Positions 33,133 to 43,001 of a stretch of 64,000 nt of DNA are shown here, in pieces. This DNA is from Amnibacterium setariae (lineage in GTDB: Bacteria > Actinomycetota > Actinomycetes > Actinomycetales > Microbacteriaceae). The notes beneath the pieces are model-generated. The model searched no databases. It was not told where the DNA came from and saw only the letters and a list, made by a program, of their open reading frames with translations. How positions within the stretch are numbered: position 1 is the first letter of the stretch; each line of letters begins with the position of its first letter. The DNA lies in assembly GCF_003581425.1 (NCBI RefSeq), contig NZ_QXTG01000002.1, positions 434,001-498,000 of the forward strand. The letters are read 5' to 3'. Position numbers and translations under genes: made by a program.

Positions 33133-35105
33133 GCGGCGGCCGGTCGCAGCCCGCGGTGGCGCAGCGCAGCGTCGCGCCGCCCGGTGCCCGCCGCGGCGGA
33201 CCCGGCGGCATGGGCATGGGCATGCCGGCCGAGAAGGCGATGCGGTTCGGCCCGTCCGCGAAGCGGCTGCTCGGCCGCCTCGCGCCCGAGCGGGTCGGCG
33301 TCGCCGTCGTGCTCGTGCTCGGCGTGATCAGCGTCGTGCTGACGGTGCTCGGGCCGCGGCTGCTCGGCGAGGCGACGAACCTCGTCTTCGCCGGCGTGCT
33401 GTCGAAGGACCTGCCGGCGGGCGCGACGAAGGCGGAGGTCCTCGCGCAGCTCGAGCGGCAGGGCGACGGGGCGCGCGCCGACCTCCTCCGGCCGCTGCCG
33501 ATCGACCCCGGGCAGGGCGTCGACTTCGGCGCCCTCGCCATGCTGCTGATGCTCGTGCTCGGGCTCTACGTCGTCGCGTCGCTCTTCTCGTTCCTCCAGG
33601 GCTTCCTGCTGAACGCGATCACGCAGCGGACCGTGTTCCGCCTGCGGGCGGACGCGGAGGCGAAGCTGCACCGCCTGCCGCTCGCCTACTTCGACCGGGT
33701 GCAGCGCGGCGAGCTGCTGAGCCGCGTGACGAACGACCTCGACAACGTGCAGCAGTCGCTGCAGCAGACGCTGAGCCAGGCCGTGAACTCGGTGCTCACC
33801 GTGATCGGCGTGCTGGTCATGATGTTCGTCATCTCGCCGGTGCTCGCGGTCGTCGCGCTGGTCACCGTGCCGTTGACGGTGCTCGTCACGACCCGGATCG
33901 CGAAGCGGTCGCAGCCGCTGTTCGTGCAGCAGTGGACGAGCACCGGGGCCCTGAACGCGCAGATCGAGGAGGCCTACAGCGGGCACGCGCTGGTGAAGGT
34001 CTTCAGCCGGCAGCGCGAGGTCGCGGAACGGTTCCAGGCGAAGAACGAGGAGCTGTACCGCGCCTCCTTCGGCGCCCAGTTCGTCAGCGGCCTGATCATG
34101 CCGGCGACGATGTTCATCGGGAACCTCGTGTACGTCGTCGTCGCGGTCGTCGGCGGCGTGCTCGTCGCGGGCGGGTCGCTGTCCCTCGGCGGCGTGCAGG
34201 CGTTCATCCAGTACTCGCGGCAGTTCACCCAGCCGCTCAGCCAGCTCGGGTCGATGGCGAACCTGCTGCAGTCCGGCGTCGCCTCCGCCGAGCGGGTCTT
34301 CGACCTGCTCGACGCGGAGGAGCAGTCGAGCGACCCGTCACCCGCGGTCGTGCCGGAGCACCCGGCCGGGCGGCTCGCGTTCGAGCACGTGGCGTTCTCG
34401 TACGACCCGGAGAAGCCGCTCATCCGCGACCTCTCGCTCGTCGCCGAGCCGGGCAGCACGATCGCGATCGTCGGCCCCACCGGCGCGGGCAAGACGACGC
34501 TCGTCGGGCTGATGGAGCGGTTCTACGAGGTCGACGGAGGCCGGATCACGCTCGACGGCGTCGACGTCGCGGACATGGCCCGCTCGGCCCTCCGGTCGCG
34601 GATGGGCATGGTGCTGCAGGACACCTGGCTGTTCGCGGGCACAATCCGCGACAACATCGCGTACGGGCGCCCCGGGGCGACGGAGGACGAGATCCAGGCG
34701 GCCGCGCGCGCCGCGTACGTCGACCGCTTCGTGCACGCGCTCCCCGACGGCTACGACACCCTGCTCGACGACGAGGGCGGCAACGTGTCCGCCGGCGAGA
34801 AGCAGCTGATCACCATCGCCCGCGCCTTCCTGGCGCGGCCGTCCGTGCTGATCCTCGACGAGGCGACGAGCTCGGTCGACACGAGGACCGAGCTGCTCGT
34901 GCAGCAGGCGATGAGCGCCCTCCGGCGCGACCGGACGAGCTTCGTCATCGCGCACCGGCTGTCCACCATCCGCGATGCGGACCTGATCCTCGTCATGGAG
35001 CACGGCGACATCGTCGAGCAGGGCACGCACGAGGCGCTGCTCGCCGCGGACGGCGCCTACGCGCGCCTCTACGAGGCGCAGTTCGCCGCGGCCCGCGAGG
35101 GCTGA
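33129..35105 (+). CDS. ABC exporter half-transporter B (ATP-binding/permease)
   Basis: A 658-aa partner of the upstream gene. A Gly/Met-rich N-terminal extension ([16 protein letters not shown]) precedes six TM helices, with a long extracellular insert of about 60 residues between TM1 and TM2 (about 75-135). The NBD has [25 protein letters not shown], signature [15 protein letters not shown] and Walker [13 protein letters not shown] with the catalytic Glu. So this subunit has the full Walker B, and its partner the altered one. The SAGEKQ signature variant is usual for this half of heterodimers. The repeat hairpin at 35129 may terminate the operon. Confidence 0.9.
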   Translation: MSGGRSQPAVAQRSVAPPGARRGGPGGMGMGMPAEKAMRFGPSAKRLLGRLAPERVGVAVVLVLGVISVVLTVLGPRLLGEATNLVFAGVLSKDLPAGATKAEVLAQLERQGDGARADLLRPLPIDPGQGVDFGALAMLLMLVLGLYVVASLFSFLQGFLLNAITQRTVFRLRADAEAKLHRLPLAYFDRVQRGELLSRVTNDLDNVQQSLQQTLSQAVNSVLTVIGVLVMMFVISPVLAVVALVTVPLTVLVTTRIAKRSQPLFVQQWTSTGALNAQIEEAYSGHALVKVFSRQREVAERFQAKNEELYRASFGAQFVSGLIMPATMFIGNLVYVVVAVVGGVLVAGGSLSLGGVQAFIQYSRQFTQPLSQLGSMANLLQSGVASAERVFDLLDAEEQSSDPSPAVVPEHPAGRLAFEHVAFSYDPEKPLIRDLSLVAEPGSTIAIVGPTGAGKTTLVGLMERFYEVDGGRITLDGVDVADMARSALRSRMGMVLQDTWLFAGTIRDNIAYGRPGATEDEIQAAARAAYVDRFVHALPDGYDTLLDDEGGNVSAGEKQLITIARAFLARPSVLILDEATSSVDTRTELLVQQAMSALRRDRTSFVIAHRLSTIRDADLILVMEHGDIVEQGTHEALLAADGAYARLYEAQFAAAREG

Positions 35106-35128
35106 AGCGCGCCGCACCCGCGCGCGCA

Positions 35129-35167
35129 GTGGTCTCGGCACGGGCGCGGGGCGCCCGGCTCGACCAC
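35129..35167 (+). repeat. Dispersed hairpin repeat, module 1 (copy A)
   Basis: A hairpin with outer arms GTGGTC (35129-35134) and GACCAC (35162-35167) and an inner CGGGCGC/GCGCCCG core. The same module at 60145 has ATGGTT/AACCAT arms, so both sides changed together. Confidence 0.75.
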
Positions 35168-35180
35168 CGTGGAGAGACCC

Positions 35181-35219
35181 GCTGGTCGAGGTGCGAGCGC
35201 AGCGAGCCTCGAGACCACC
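35181..35219 (+). repeat. Dispersed hairpin repeat, module 2 (copy A)
   Basis: Begins GCTGGTCGAGGTGCGAGCGC and ends GCGAGCCTCGAGACCACC. GGTCGAGG can pair with CCTCGAGACC with a 2-nt bulge. It is found again at 11526 (minus), 60191 and 60261. Confidence 0.75.
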
Positions 35220-35233
35220 ACCGAGCGCCCGGA

Positions 35234-35581
35234 TCAGGGCTCCCAGCGCTGTCCGTACGCCTGCAGGGGCTGGAGGGACGCGAGCAGGTCGCGGCCCCGC
35301 GCCGAGAGCCGGTACCGGACGGTCACCGGCGTGGTCGGCTCCACGATCCGGTCGATCAGGCCGCCGTGCTCGAGCTCCTTCAGCCGGACCGCGAGCATCC
35401 GGTCGGACAGCCCGTCGACCGTCGCGACGATCTCGCTGAAGCGCGTCGCGCCGCGCGAGAGCGCGAGCATGATCCCGCTGCTCCACCGCCGCCCGACGAG
35501 CTCCACGATCGACGTCGCCCGACGGCACTGCTCGTCGTCGACGGTCTCCCATCCGGTCAGGGTGCGGCTCGCCTCGGTCAC
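35234..35581 (-). CDS. HxlR family transcriptional regulator
   Basis: A 115-aa winged-helix protein of the HxlR/YodB type. Cys19 in VDDEQCRRATSIVELVGRRW is the position used as a redox or electrophile sensor in characterised relatives. The helix-turn-helix is RFSEIVATVDGLSDRMLAVR followed by LKELEHGGLIDR, and RYRLSARGRDLLASL is the wing and dimer helix. GTG 35581 follows -10 TACGAT by 6 bp. A perfect GTAAG-N3-CTTAC palindrome overlaps that -10 and lies upstream of the divergent flavin oxidoreductase gene, so it probably represses both. Confidence 0.88.
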   Translation of the reverse strand: MTEASRTLTGWETVDDEQCRRATSIVELVGRRWSSGIMLALSRGATRFSEIVATVDGLSDRMLAVRLKELEHGGLIDRIVEPTTPVTVRYRLSARGRDLLASLQPLQAYGQRWEP

Positions 35582-35587
35582 TTCTCC

Positions 35588-35593
35588 ATCGTA
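35588..35593 (-). promoter_or_regulatory. -10 hexamer TACGAT, leaderless promoter of hxlR-type gene
   Basis: Minus-strand TACGAT, a 6-bp spacer, then GTG 35581. It overlaps the palindrome at 35591-35603. Confidence 0.55.
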
Positions 35594-35603
35594 AGCGACT
35601 TAC
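35591..35603. promoter_or_regulatory. HxlR operator palindrome GTAAG-N3-CTTAC
   Basis: A perfect 13-bp palindrome between the divergent hxlR-type gene and the LLM-FAD fusion gene. It overlaps the hxlR -10 and ends 7 bp before the -35 of the fusion gene. Confidence 0.65.
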
Positions 35604-35610
35604 CGGGTCG

Positions 35611-35639
35611 TTGACGCACGTCCGGCCCCCGCCGATGCT
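35611..35639 (+). promoter_or_regulatory. Promoter TTGACG-17-GATGCT of the LLM-FAD fusion gene
   Basis: -35 TTGACG (35611-35616), a 17-bp spacer, -10 GATGCT (35634-35639), then 7 bp to ATG 35647. The message would be leaderless. Confidence 0.65.
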
Positions 35640-35646
35640 GGCGGGC

Positions 35647-37914
35647 ATGGTCGACTACGGGCACCCCCTCCGCTTCGGATCCTTCATCACGCCGTCGGCG
35701 ACGGCGCCGCAGCGGGTCGTCGACCTCGCGGTGCGCAGCGAGGAGGTGGGCCTCGACCTCGTCACGTTCCAGGACCACCCGTACCAGCCGGCCTTCCTCG
35801 ACACGTGGACGCTGCTGTCCTGGGTCGCCGCGCGCACGGAGCGCATCCACCTCTCGGGCAACGTGCTGAACGTGCCGCTGCGCATCCCCTCCGTGCTCGC
35901 GAGCTCGGCGGCGAGCCTCGACCTGCTCTCGGCCGGGCGGGTGGAGCTCGGCCTCGGCGCCGGCGGGTTCTGGGACGCGATCGCGGCGATGGGCCTGCCG
36001 CGGCTCACCGCGGGCGAGAGCGTGACCGCGCTGTCCGAGGCGATCGACGTGATCCGCGGCCGCTGGGACACCGCGGACCGGTCCGTGCTGCGCGCGGGCG
36101 GCGACCTCCACCGCGTCGACGGCGCGAAGCGCGGCCCGGCGCCCGCCCACGCGATCCCGATCTGGGTCGGCGCCCGGGGCCCGCGGATGCTGCGGCTGAT
36201 CGGCACGAAGGGCGATGGCTGGCTCCCCTCGCTGCCCTGGCTGCAGCCCGGCGACCTCGCCCGCGGCCACGCGATCATCGATGGAGCGGCATCGGCCGCC
36301 GGCCGCGACCCGCGCGAGGTCGTCCGGCTGCTCAACATCGGCGCGGACACGGGCGTCGACGAGCTCGTCGCCCTCGCGCTCGAGGACGGGATCAGCACCT
36401 TCATCCTGCCGGCGGACGACGCGGCGACCCTCGAGCGCTTCGCCGCGGAGGTCGCGCCGGCGGTCCGCGAGCAGGTCGGCGCCGCCCGGGCCGAGCGCGG
36501 CACGACGACGGGCCGCGCCCGGGGCGCGGTCGCCCTCGCGAAGCGCCGCCCGGGCATCGAGTACGACGGCCTGCCCGACGGCCTCGCCGAGACCGCGGTG
36601 GAGCCCGGCGACCAGGGCTACGCGCGCTACACGTCGAGCTACCTGCGCGGCGGGGCGCCGGGCCTGGTCCTCCGCCCCCAGGACGTCGCGGAGGTGCAGG
36701 CGGCGGTGCGGTTCGCCGGCCGGCACCGGGACCTGCCGCTCGGGATCTTCAGCGCGGGCCACGGGCTCTCCGGCAGGTCGCTGAACCACGACGGCCTCGT
36801 CATCGACGTGGGCGCCCTGCGCTCCATCGAGGTGCTCGACGAGGCGGCCGGGCTCGTGCGCATCGGGCCGGGCGCGCGCTGGGTCGAGGTCGCGGAGGCG
36901 CTCGCGCCCCTCGGGCTCGCGATCACGAGCGGGGACTACGGCGGCGTCGGCGTCGGCGGCCTCGCGACGGCCGGCGGCGTGGGCTGGTTCGCGCGCGAGC
37001 ACGGGCTGACCATCGACCACCTCCGCGCCGTCGAGGTCGTGCTCGCGGACGGCTCCGTCGTCCGCGCCACCGCGACGCAGCACCCGGACCTGTTCTGGGC
37101 GATGCGCGGGGCCGGCGCGAACTTCGGCGTCGCCGTCGCGTTCGAGTTCGCGGCCGCGCGGGTCGGCACCGTCGCGTTCGCGCAGCTCGCGTTCGACGTC
37201 CCGGACACCGCGGCGTTCCTCGAGGGCTGGGGCGCGGCGATGGAGGCGGCCGACCGCAGCGTCACCGGCGAGATCGTCCTGGGCCGGGGCGGCCGCAGCG
37301 CGCAGGCGATGCTCGTCGTCGACCACGACGACCCGGACACGGTACTCGAGCGGCTGCAGCCGTTCGCCGCGATCGCGCCGCTCGTCGACTCGTCGGTCGC
37401 GCTCACGACCTACGACGGGCTGATGCGGGCGATGGTCAGCGACGCGCCGCAGCAGGGGCGGGGCGAGCCGCGCTCCCACTCCGGGAACGTCGACCACCTC
37501 TCCCCCGTGGTCGCCCGCGCGCTCGCGACGCTGATCGACTCGGGGTCGTCGTACTTCTTCTCGCTGCGCGCCCTCGGCGGCGCCGTCGCGGACGTGCCGG
37601 CGGACGCGACCGCCTACGCGGGCCGCTCCGCGGGCTTCAACGTGGCCGCCTTCGGCAGCCCCGGCACGGACTTCGACGCGCGCTGGCGCGAGCTGCTGCC
37701 GCTGATGGACGGGATGTACCTCAGCTTCGAGTCGGACACCGGTCCGGAGGTCGTCGCCCGCGCCTTCCCGCCGGCGCATCTGGCGCGCCTCCGCGGGCTG
37801 AAGCGGCGGTTCGACCCGGACGGGCTGTTCCGCGACAACTTCTTCATCGACCCCGCGGAGGAGCACCAGCACGAGCACGCGGCGGCGGACGCGGACGCGG
37901 CCTGGGCGTCATGA
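35647..37914 (+). CDS. Fusion of LLM-class flavin monooxygenase and FAD-linked (PCMH/BBE) oxidoreductase
   Basis: A 755-aa two-enzyme polypeptide. Residues about 1-290 are a luciferase-like (bacterial luciferase/F420) monooxygenase: [29 protein letters not shown] and [20 protein letters not shown]. Residues about 338-755 are an FAD-binding oxidoreductase of the berberine-bridge group: [33 protein letters not shown] with the His used for covalent [23 protein letters not shown] and the BBE tail [12 protein letters not shown]. The linker (about 290-335) is Ala/Arg-rich. Coupling of a monooxygenase and an oxidase on one small molecule is inferred. HxlR control suggests a quinone or electrophile response. 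Confidence 0.85.
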   Translation: MVDYGHPLRFGSFITPSATAPQRVVDLAVRSEEVGLDLVTFQDHPYQPAFLDTWTLLSWVAARTERIHLSGNVLNVPLRIPSVLASSAASLDLLSAGRVELGLGAGGFWDAIAAMGLPRLTAGESVTALSEAIDVIRGRWDTADRSVLRAGGDLHRVDGAKRGPAPAHAIPIWVGARGPRMLRLIGTKGDGWLPSLPWLQPGDLARGHAIIDGAASAAGRDPREVVRLLNIGADTGVDELVALALEDGISTFILPADDAATLERFAAEVAPAVREQVGAARAERGTTTGRARGAVALAKRRPGIEYDGLPDGLAETAVEPGDQGYARYTSSYLRGGAPGLVLRPQDVAEVQAAVRFAGRHRDLPLGIFSAGHGLSGRSLNHDGLVIDVGALRSIEVLDEAAGLVRIGPGARWVEVAEALAPLGLAITSGDYGGVGVGGLATAGGVGWFAREHGLTIDHLRAVEVVLADGSVVRATATQHPDLFWAMRGAGANFGVAVAFEFAAARVGTVAFAQLAFDVPDTAAFLEGWGAAMEAADRSVTGEIVLGRGGRSAQAMLVVDHDDPDTVLERLQPFAAIAPLVDSSVALTTYDGLMRAMVSDAPQQGRGEPRSHSGNVDHLSPVVARALATLIDSGSSYFFSLRALGGAVADVPADATAYAGRSAGFNVAAFGSPGTDFDARWRELLPLMDGMYLSFESDTGPEVVARAFPPAHLARLRGLKRRFDPDGLFRDNFFIDPAEEHQHEHAAADADAAWAS

Positions 37915-37922
37915 CGCGCCGC

Positions 37923-37928
37923 TAGCCT
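37923..37928 (+). promoter_or_regulatory. -10 hexamer TAGCCT, leaderless promoter of SARP-type regulator
   Basis: TAGCCT, a 6-bp spacer, then GTG 37935. It lies directly after the stop of the fusion gene. Confidence 0.55.
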
Positions 37929-37934
37929 CGCGGA

Positions 37935-40900
37935 GTGACGGATCGGCCGCTGGTTCGGGTGCTCGGGCCCGTCCGGTGCACCGACCGGGCCGGCGGCGAC
38001 AGCGCGCCCGCCGGCGCCATGCCGCGCCGGCTCCTCGTCGCCCTCGCTCTGGCCGGCCCGGAGGGGCGGAGCGTCACCGGGCTCACCGACGACCTCTGGT
38101 CGGAGGAGCCGCCGCGGAACCCGAGGGCCGCGATCCAGATGCTCGTCTCCCGCCTCCGGGCATCCGCGGCGGAGGGCCTCCTCGAGTCCACCCCGACCGG
38201 GTACCGGGTCGCCGGGTCGGACCTCGCGCTCGCCGAGGCGGCGGGCGCGGCCGACGCCGAGGCGGCGCTCGCGCTGTGGACCGGCGAGCCCGGCGCGGAC
38301 CTGGAGCCGGACGCGCTCGCCGACGACCTCGTCGTGCGGGCGGCCCGGGCCCGCTCCCGCCTGCTCCGCCTGGCCGGGCGACGGCTGCTCGACGACGGGC
38401 GGGCGGCGGACGCGCTGCCGCTGCTCGAGCGCCTGGTCGAGGCCGCGCCGCTCGACGGCGCCGCGACCGCGCTGCTCATGCGCGCCGCGGCGGACGACGG
38501 GCGCGTGGACGCCGCGCTCGCCGCGTTCGCGGCCCACCGCGAGCGCCTCGCCGACGCCCTCGGCGCCGACCCGGAGCCCGACCTCGTCCGGCTGAACGCG
38601 GAGCTCCTCCGCGCCCAGGCGGCGCCGGCGACCGGCGAGCTCGTCGGCGTCCGGGCCGCGACCACGCCGCTGCTCGGGCGGGAGGCCGACCTCGCGCGCC
38701 TCGAGGCGACCGTGCCGGCCCACCGGCTCACCTCCATCGTCGGCACCGGCGGGCTCGGCAAGACCCGGCTCGCGCACGAGACCGCCCTGCGGCTCGCCGA
38801 TCGGTACGAGCGCGTCGTGTTCACCGAGCTCGCGGGCGCCCAGGGCGACGGCGACGTCGAGCTCGTGGTCGGCGCCGCGGTCGGTGCGCGCCCGGTCCAG
38901 CGCGCCCGCCGCCTGGCCGAGGCGCTGCCGCCCGACCTCCCCACGCGGACGCGGGAGGTGCTCGGCGCCCGGCGGACGCTGCTCGTGCTCGACAACTGCG
39001 AGCACGTCGTCGACGCGGCCGCCGCGCTCGCCGCCGACCTGCTCGGCGCGGTGCCGGGGCTCACCGTGCTCACGACCAGCCGCGTGCCGCTCCTGCTGCC
39101 CGGCGAGGCCGTCGTCGCGCCGCGGCCCCTCGCCGCCGCGACCGACGCGGCCGCGCTGTTCGTCGAGCGCGCGACGGCCGCGCGGCCCGGGGTGGCGCTC
39201 GACCGCGAGCTCGTCGAGCGGATCTGCTCCCGCCTCGACGGGCTCCCGCTCGCGATCGAGCTGGCGGCCGCGCGGCTGCGGTCGATGGCCCTGCCCGAGC
39301 TCGACGCCCGGCTCGCCGACCGCTTCGCGGTGCTCGTCGGCGGCGACCGCACCGCGCCCGACCGGCACCGCACGCTGCTCGCGGTGATCGAGTGGAGCCG
39401 CCGGCTGCTCTCCCCCGCCGCCGCCGAGGCGCTCGCCGCGCTCGCCGTGTTCCCGGACGGCTTCACCGCGTCGGCGGCCGACGCCGTCCTGCAGACCGAC
39501 GCCGCCGAGCTGCTCACCGAGCTCGTGGACCAGTCGCTGCTCACCGTCGCCGAGGCGCGGCCGGGCCGCAGCCGGTACCGCATGCTCGAGACCGTCCGCG
39601 AGTACGGGCTGCGCGAGCTGCGGGACTCCGGCCGGCTCGCCGACGCCCTCGCGCGCTTCGACGCCTGGGCCCTCCGCTTCGCGCGCGCGACCTCGCCCGG
39701 GCTGCTCGCCGGCATCGACCCCCGGGCCGCCGGTGCGGTCGCCGAGGAGGAGGAGACGCTGCTCGCGCTCGTCCGGCGGGACGCGCGCACCGAGGCGGCC
39801 GTCGCGGCGCTCGCCCTGCTCGCCGAGTCGTGGCTCTACCGCGGGGAGTTCGAGCCGATCGCCGGCGTGCTCCCCGCCCTGCTCGAGGCCGGTCGGGTGC
39901 CGCCGGCATCGCCCGAGGCCGTGTCCGAGACGATCCGGGCCCTCGCCATCGGCACCTCGGTCGCGCTCATCGCGTCGAGCCCCGAGGCGGTGCGCGCGCT
40001 CGCGCTGCTCCGCCGCCTGGTGCGGCACGGCGACGCGCCGCCGGGGTTCTGGACGGTGTTCGCGCGCGAGCTCCTGCTGGCCCCCGGCTTCACCGCCGGC
40101 GTCGGCGCGCTCGACGCCCTCGCCGCCGACCCCGACCCGCTCGTCGCCGCGTTCGCGCTCACGATGCGCTCGCAGCTCGCCGAGAACGCCGGTCGGCTCG
40201 ACGCGGCGCTCGTCGACCTGGCCGCGATGGACGCTCTCACGACGCGGCACGGCTACACCTGGCTCCGCTACCTCGGCCGCATCAACATCGCGTCGCTCCG
40301 CAGCCAGCGGGGCGAGCACGCCGCCGCGCTCGCGGTGGCGCTCCGCACGCGGCGGGAGATCGAGGAGCTCGGCGTCGAGACCGACGTGCGGCAGCTCGAG
40401 TGGCTCGTCGCCGCCTGCCGGCTGTCGATCGGCGAGGTGGACGAGGCCGAGCGCGGCTTCGAGCGGCTCGCCGGGTCCCGCGGCCGGGGCGGCGCGGAGG
40501 ACGAGGCGGACAACCGCGTGCTCGCCGCCGCGGGGCTCGCGGAGGTCGCGACCGTGCGACGGGACGCGCCCCTCGCGCTCGCCCGCTGGGACGAGGTGCT
40601 GGCGATCCAGGCGCGGTCCGGCTCCCCCTGGCGGCTGCTCGCCGCCGGCGGGGCGCTCGCGGCGCAGGTGGAGCTCGGCGTCCCGGCCGCCTCGCTCGCC
40701 CGGCCGTACCGGCGGCTCCGCACGCGCCTCATCGCGGTCGCCCGGCTGCAGAACGCGCGGATCGACGCGCCCGTCACGGGCTCCGGGCTCGTCGGCCTCG
40801 CGGCGGCGCTGCGTCCCGTCGACGCGGAGGCGGCGCAGGAGCTGCTCCGGCTCGGCGCCGCGCTGGCCGCGCGGCGGGATCTGCCCTCCGTCGCGCGCGT

Positions 40901-41006
40901 CCTGGCCGGGATCGCGCCCGCCGAGCCGCCCGGGCCGGACGCCGCAGCGCGGGTGATCGCGCTGCTGCGATCACCCGCGGTGCGACGCGGACCGGCGGAG
41001 GACTAG
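37935..41006 (+). CDS. AfsR/SARP-type STAND regulator
   Basis: A 1023-aa signal-integrating regulator. The N-terminus is an OmpR-like winged helix (VRVLGPVRC ... [10 protein letters not shown], about 5-75) plus a BTAD region (about 80-230). The middle is an NB-ARC/STAND ATPase: [20 protein letters not shown] (P-loop near 270), [14 protein letters not shown] (Walker B), TTSRVPLLL and [14 protein letters not shown]. The last about 400 residues are Ala/Leu-rich helical TPR-like repeats. Members switch on local operons when ATP and a ligand bind. Its stop overlaps the convergent DrrAB-type operon by 4 bp; that exporter is a plausible but unproven target. Confidence 0.88.
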   Translation: MTDRPLVRVLGPVRCTDRAGGDSAPAGAMPRRLLVALALAGPEGRSVTGLTDDLWSEEPPRNPRAAIQMLVSRLRASAAEGLLESTPTGYRVAGSDLALAEAAGAADAEAALALWTGEPGADLEPDALADDLVVRAARARSRLLRLAGRRLLDDGRAADALPLLERLVEAAPLDGAATALLMRAAADDGRVDAALAAFAAHRERLADALGADPEPDLVRLNAELLRAQAAPATGELVGVRAATTPLLGREADLARLEATVPAHRLTSIVGTGGLGKTRLAHETALRLADRYERVVFTELAGAQGDGDVELVVGAAVGARPVQRARRLAEALPPDLPTRTREVLGARRTLLVLDNCEHVVDAAAALAADLLGAVPGLTVLTTSRVPLLLPGEAVVAPRPLAAATDAAALFVERATAARPGVALDRELVERICSRLDGLPLAIELAAARLRSMALPELDARLADRFAVLVGGDRTAPDRHRTLLAVIEWSRRLLSPAAAEALAALAVFPDGFTASAADAVLQTDAAELLTELVDQSLLTVAEARPGRSRYRMLETVREYGLRELRDSGRLADALARFDAWALRFARATSPGLLAGIDPRAAGAVAEEEETLLALVRRDARTEAAVAALALLAESWLYRGEFEPIAGVLPALLEAGRVPPASPEAVSETIRALAIGTSVALIASSPEAVRALALLRRLVRHGDAPPGFWTVFARELLLAPGFTAGVGALDALAADPDPLVAAFALTMRSQLAENAGRLDAALVDLAAMDALTTRHGYTWLRYLGRINIASLRSQRGEHAAALAVALRTRREIEELGVETDVRQLEWLVAACRLSIGEVDEAERGFERLAGSRGRGGAEDEADNRVLAAAGLAEVATVRRDAPLALARWDEVLAIQARSGSPWRLLAAGGALAAQVELGVPAASLARPYRRLRTRLIAVARLQNARIDAPVTGSGLVGLAAALRPVDAEAAQELLRLGAALAARRDLPSVARVLAGIAPAEPPGPDAAARVIALLRSPAVRRGPAED

Positions 41007-41809
41007 GCCTTCCGCATGTAGGCCCGCACGGTGAGCGGCGCGAACACCGCGACGACGACCGCGGCGCCGAGCAGCGAGAGCCAGACGTCGCCGGTCACCT
41101 GCTGGTCGTTCACCATCGTCCGCACCGCGGTGATGAGGTGGGAGACGGGGTTGATCTCCGCGAAGACCTTCAGCGGCTCGGGCAGCGTCCCCGTCGGCAC
41201 GAAGGCGTTCGAGAGGAACGTCAGCGGGAACAGCACGAGGAACGAGATGCCCTGCACGGAGCCCGCGGTGCGGGCCAGCATGCCGAAGAGCGCGAAGATC
41301 CAGCTGAGCGACCAGGCGACGACGATGACGAGCAGGCCCGCCGCGACCGTCCAGCCGAGGTGGTCGAACACCTGGTGGTAGCCCATGATGCCGCCGACCA
41401 CGAAGGTGATCGCGGTCGCGATCGCGTAGCGGACGGTGTCGGCGAGCAGCGCGCCGGCGAGCGGTGCGATGCGGGCGATCGGCAGGGACCGGAACCGGTC
41501 GAACACGCCCTTGTCCATGTCCTCCCGCAGCTGCACGCCGGTCGTGACGGAGCCGGTGATGACGGTCTGCACGAGGATGCCGGGGATGAGGGTCGCCAGG
41601 TACTTCGTCACGTCGCCGGAGATGGCGCCGCCGAAGATGTAGGCGAACATCACCGTGAAGATGATCGGCTGCAGCGTCACGTCGAACAGCTGCTCGGGCG
41701 TCCGGCGGACCTTGAGCAGGCCCCGGTAGGCCATCGTCAGCGACTGGCTCACGATGCGGGTGACGCCGTTGCGCGGCTGCGCAGCGGCGATGGTCGCGAC
41801 GGCGGTCAT
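41003..41809 (-). CDS. ABC-2 type permease (DrrB-like)
   Basis: A 268-aa six-TM permease of the ABC-2/DrrB daunorubicin-resistance group: [20 protein letters not shown] at the N-terminus, [38 protein letters not shown] (the coupling region) and [13 protein letters not shown] near TM5. Its ATG overlaps the ATPase stop (ATGA), so the two subunits are coupled. It probably exports a hydrophobic natural product, drug or lipid. Its stop interlocks with the SARP gene stop in a shared CTAG. Confidence 0.9.
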   Translation of the reverse strand: MTAVATIAAAQPRNGVTRIVSQSLTMAYRGLLKVRRTPEQLFDVTLQPIIFTVMFAYIFGGAISGDVTKYLATLIPGILVQTVITGSVTTGVQLREDMDKGVFDRFRSLPIARIAPLAGALLADTVRYAIATAITFVVGGIMGYHQVFDHLGWTVAAGLLVIVVAWSLSWIFALFGMLARTAGSVQGISFLVLFPLTFLSNAFVPTGTLPEPLKVFAEINPVSHLITAVRTMVNDQQVTGDVWLSLLGAAVVVAVFAPLTVRAYMRKA

Positions 41810-42801
41810 GCCATCACCTCGTCCTTCTCGGCCTCGGCGGCCGCGTTCTCGTGGTCGGCCCCGTGGCCGGTGATGGCGAGGAAGACCTCGTCGAGGGTGG
41901 GCTTCTGCACGCCGAACTCGGCGAGGCGGATGCCGGAGTCGCGGAGGTCCACGAGCAGATCCGTGACCCGCTCCGGGTCCTGCAGCGGGACGGTGAGCCA
42001 GGCGCGCTCGGCGCTCGCGACGGGCTGCACGCCGACGCGGGCGCGGATCCGCGCCTCCGCGACCGCGAGGTCGTGCGGGTCGACGAGCCGCAGCTGCAGG
42101 GAGGCGGTGCCGACGGACGCCTTGAGGTCGTCCGAGGTGCCCTCCGCGACCACCCGGCCGCGGTCGATGACCGCGATCCGGTCGGCCAGCTGGTCGGCCT
42201 CGTCGAGGTACTGCGTGGTGAGCAGCACCGTCGAGCCGGTCGTGACGAGCTCGCGGATCGTGTCCCACATCTGCGCGCGGGTGCGCGGGTCGAGGCCCGT
42301 CGTCGGCTCGTCGAGGAAGATCAGCGGCGGCTGGGCGATCAGGCTCGCCGCGAGGTCGAGGCGCCGCCGCATGCCGCCCGAGAACTTCTTGAGCGGGCGC
42401 TTCGCCGCCTCCGTCAGGGAGAACCGCTCGAGCAGGTCGGCGGCCTTCGCCCGCGCCTGCCGGCCGGGAAGGCCGAGCAGCCGGCCAAAGACGACGAGGT
42501 TCTCGGTCGCCGAGAGCGTCTCGTCGACGGACGCGTACTGCCCGGTGACGCCGATGAGGGCGCGCACCGCGGCCGCCTCCTTCACGACGTCGCGGCCGAG
42601 GACGCGGGCGCTGCCGCCGTCGGGCTTCAGCAGGGTGGCGAGCATGGAGATGGTGGTGGTCTTGCCGGCGCCGTTCGGCCCGAGCACGCCGTAGACGCTG
42701 CCCTGCCGCACGACGAGGTCGACCCCGTCGACTGCGCGGTTGTCGCCGAAGACCTTGACGAGGCCCTCGGCCTCGATGGCGGGCACTGCGGATGAGTTCA
42801 T
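41806..42801 (-). CDS. ABC transporter ATPase (DrrA-like)
   Basis: A 331-aa ATPase: Walker [18 protein letters not shown] (about residue 40), Q-loop [10 protein letters not shown], signature [16 protein letters not shown], Walker [13 protein letters not shown] and H-loop [17 protein letters not shown]. The C-terminal extension of about 90 residues ([20 protein letters not shown] ... [13 protein letters not shown]) is the DrrA-specific regulatory domain. With the downstream permease it forms an exporter. CATCGT ends 7 bp before ATG 42801, consistent with leaderless transcription. It is divergent from a lipoprotein nuclease across a structured 200-bp gap. Confidence 0.92.
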   Translation of the reverse strand: MNSSAVPAIEAEGLVKVFGDNRAVDGVDLVVRQGSVYGVLGPNGAGKTTTISMLATLLKPDGGSARVLGRDVVKEAAAVRALIGVTGQYASVDETLSATENLVVFGRLLGLPGRQARAKAADLLERFSLTEAAKRPLKKFSGGMRRRLDLAASLIAQPPLIFLDEPTTGLDPRTRAQMWDTIRELVTTGSTVLLTTQYLDEADQLADRIAVIDRGRVVAEGTSDDLKASVGTASLQLRLVDPHDLAVAEARIRARVGVQPVASAERAWLTVPLQDPERVTDLLVDLRDSGIRLAEFGVQKPTLDEVFLAITGHGADHENAAAEAEKDEVMA

Positions 42802-42883
42802 GCCGAGGACGATGCCGACAGTCGCTCACACGGTGCTCACGCGCCGCTCACACGCCCCGCCGCCTCCTGTCAGCGCTGAGCTC

Positions 42884-42980
42884 GCGGATCCGGAGATCCT
42901 CCGCGGATCCGGACTTCTTCGACGACACGCCGGCGCCGGCCCCCTGCCGACGGGGTGTCGCGCAGGAACTCCGGATCCGG
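42884..42980. repeat. GCGGATCCGGA repeats forming a nested hairpin region
   Basis: GCGGATCCGGA occurs at 42884-42894 and 42903-42913. TCCGGATCC at 42970-42978 is the inverted form. Between the latter two lie CGACAC (42923-42928) and GTGTCG (42955-42960), so a nested stem of about 74 nt can form 24 bp upstream of the start at 43002. An operator array or leader structure is possible. Confidence 0.5.
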
Positions 42981-43001
42981 GAACCCGGGCACACTGTCGA
43001 G

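Noticed and set aside
37976-42694. 1572-codon open frame on the plus strand
   Set aside because: It is out of frame with the SARP gene and antisense to the DrrAB-type genes, both of which show clear motifs. Its product is Arg/Ala/Pro/Gly-rich low-complexity sequence, typical of shadow frames in very GC-rich DNA.
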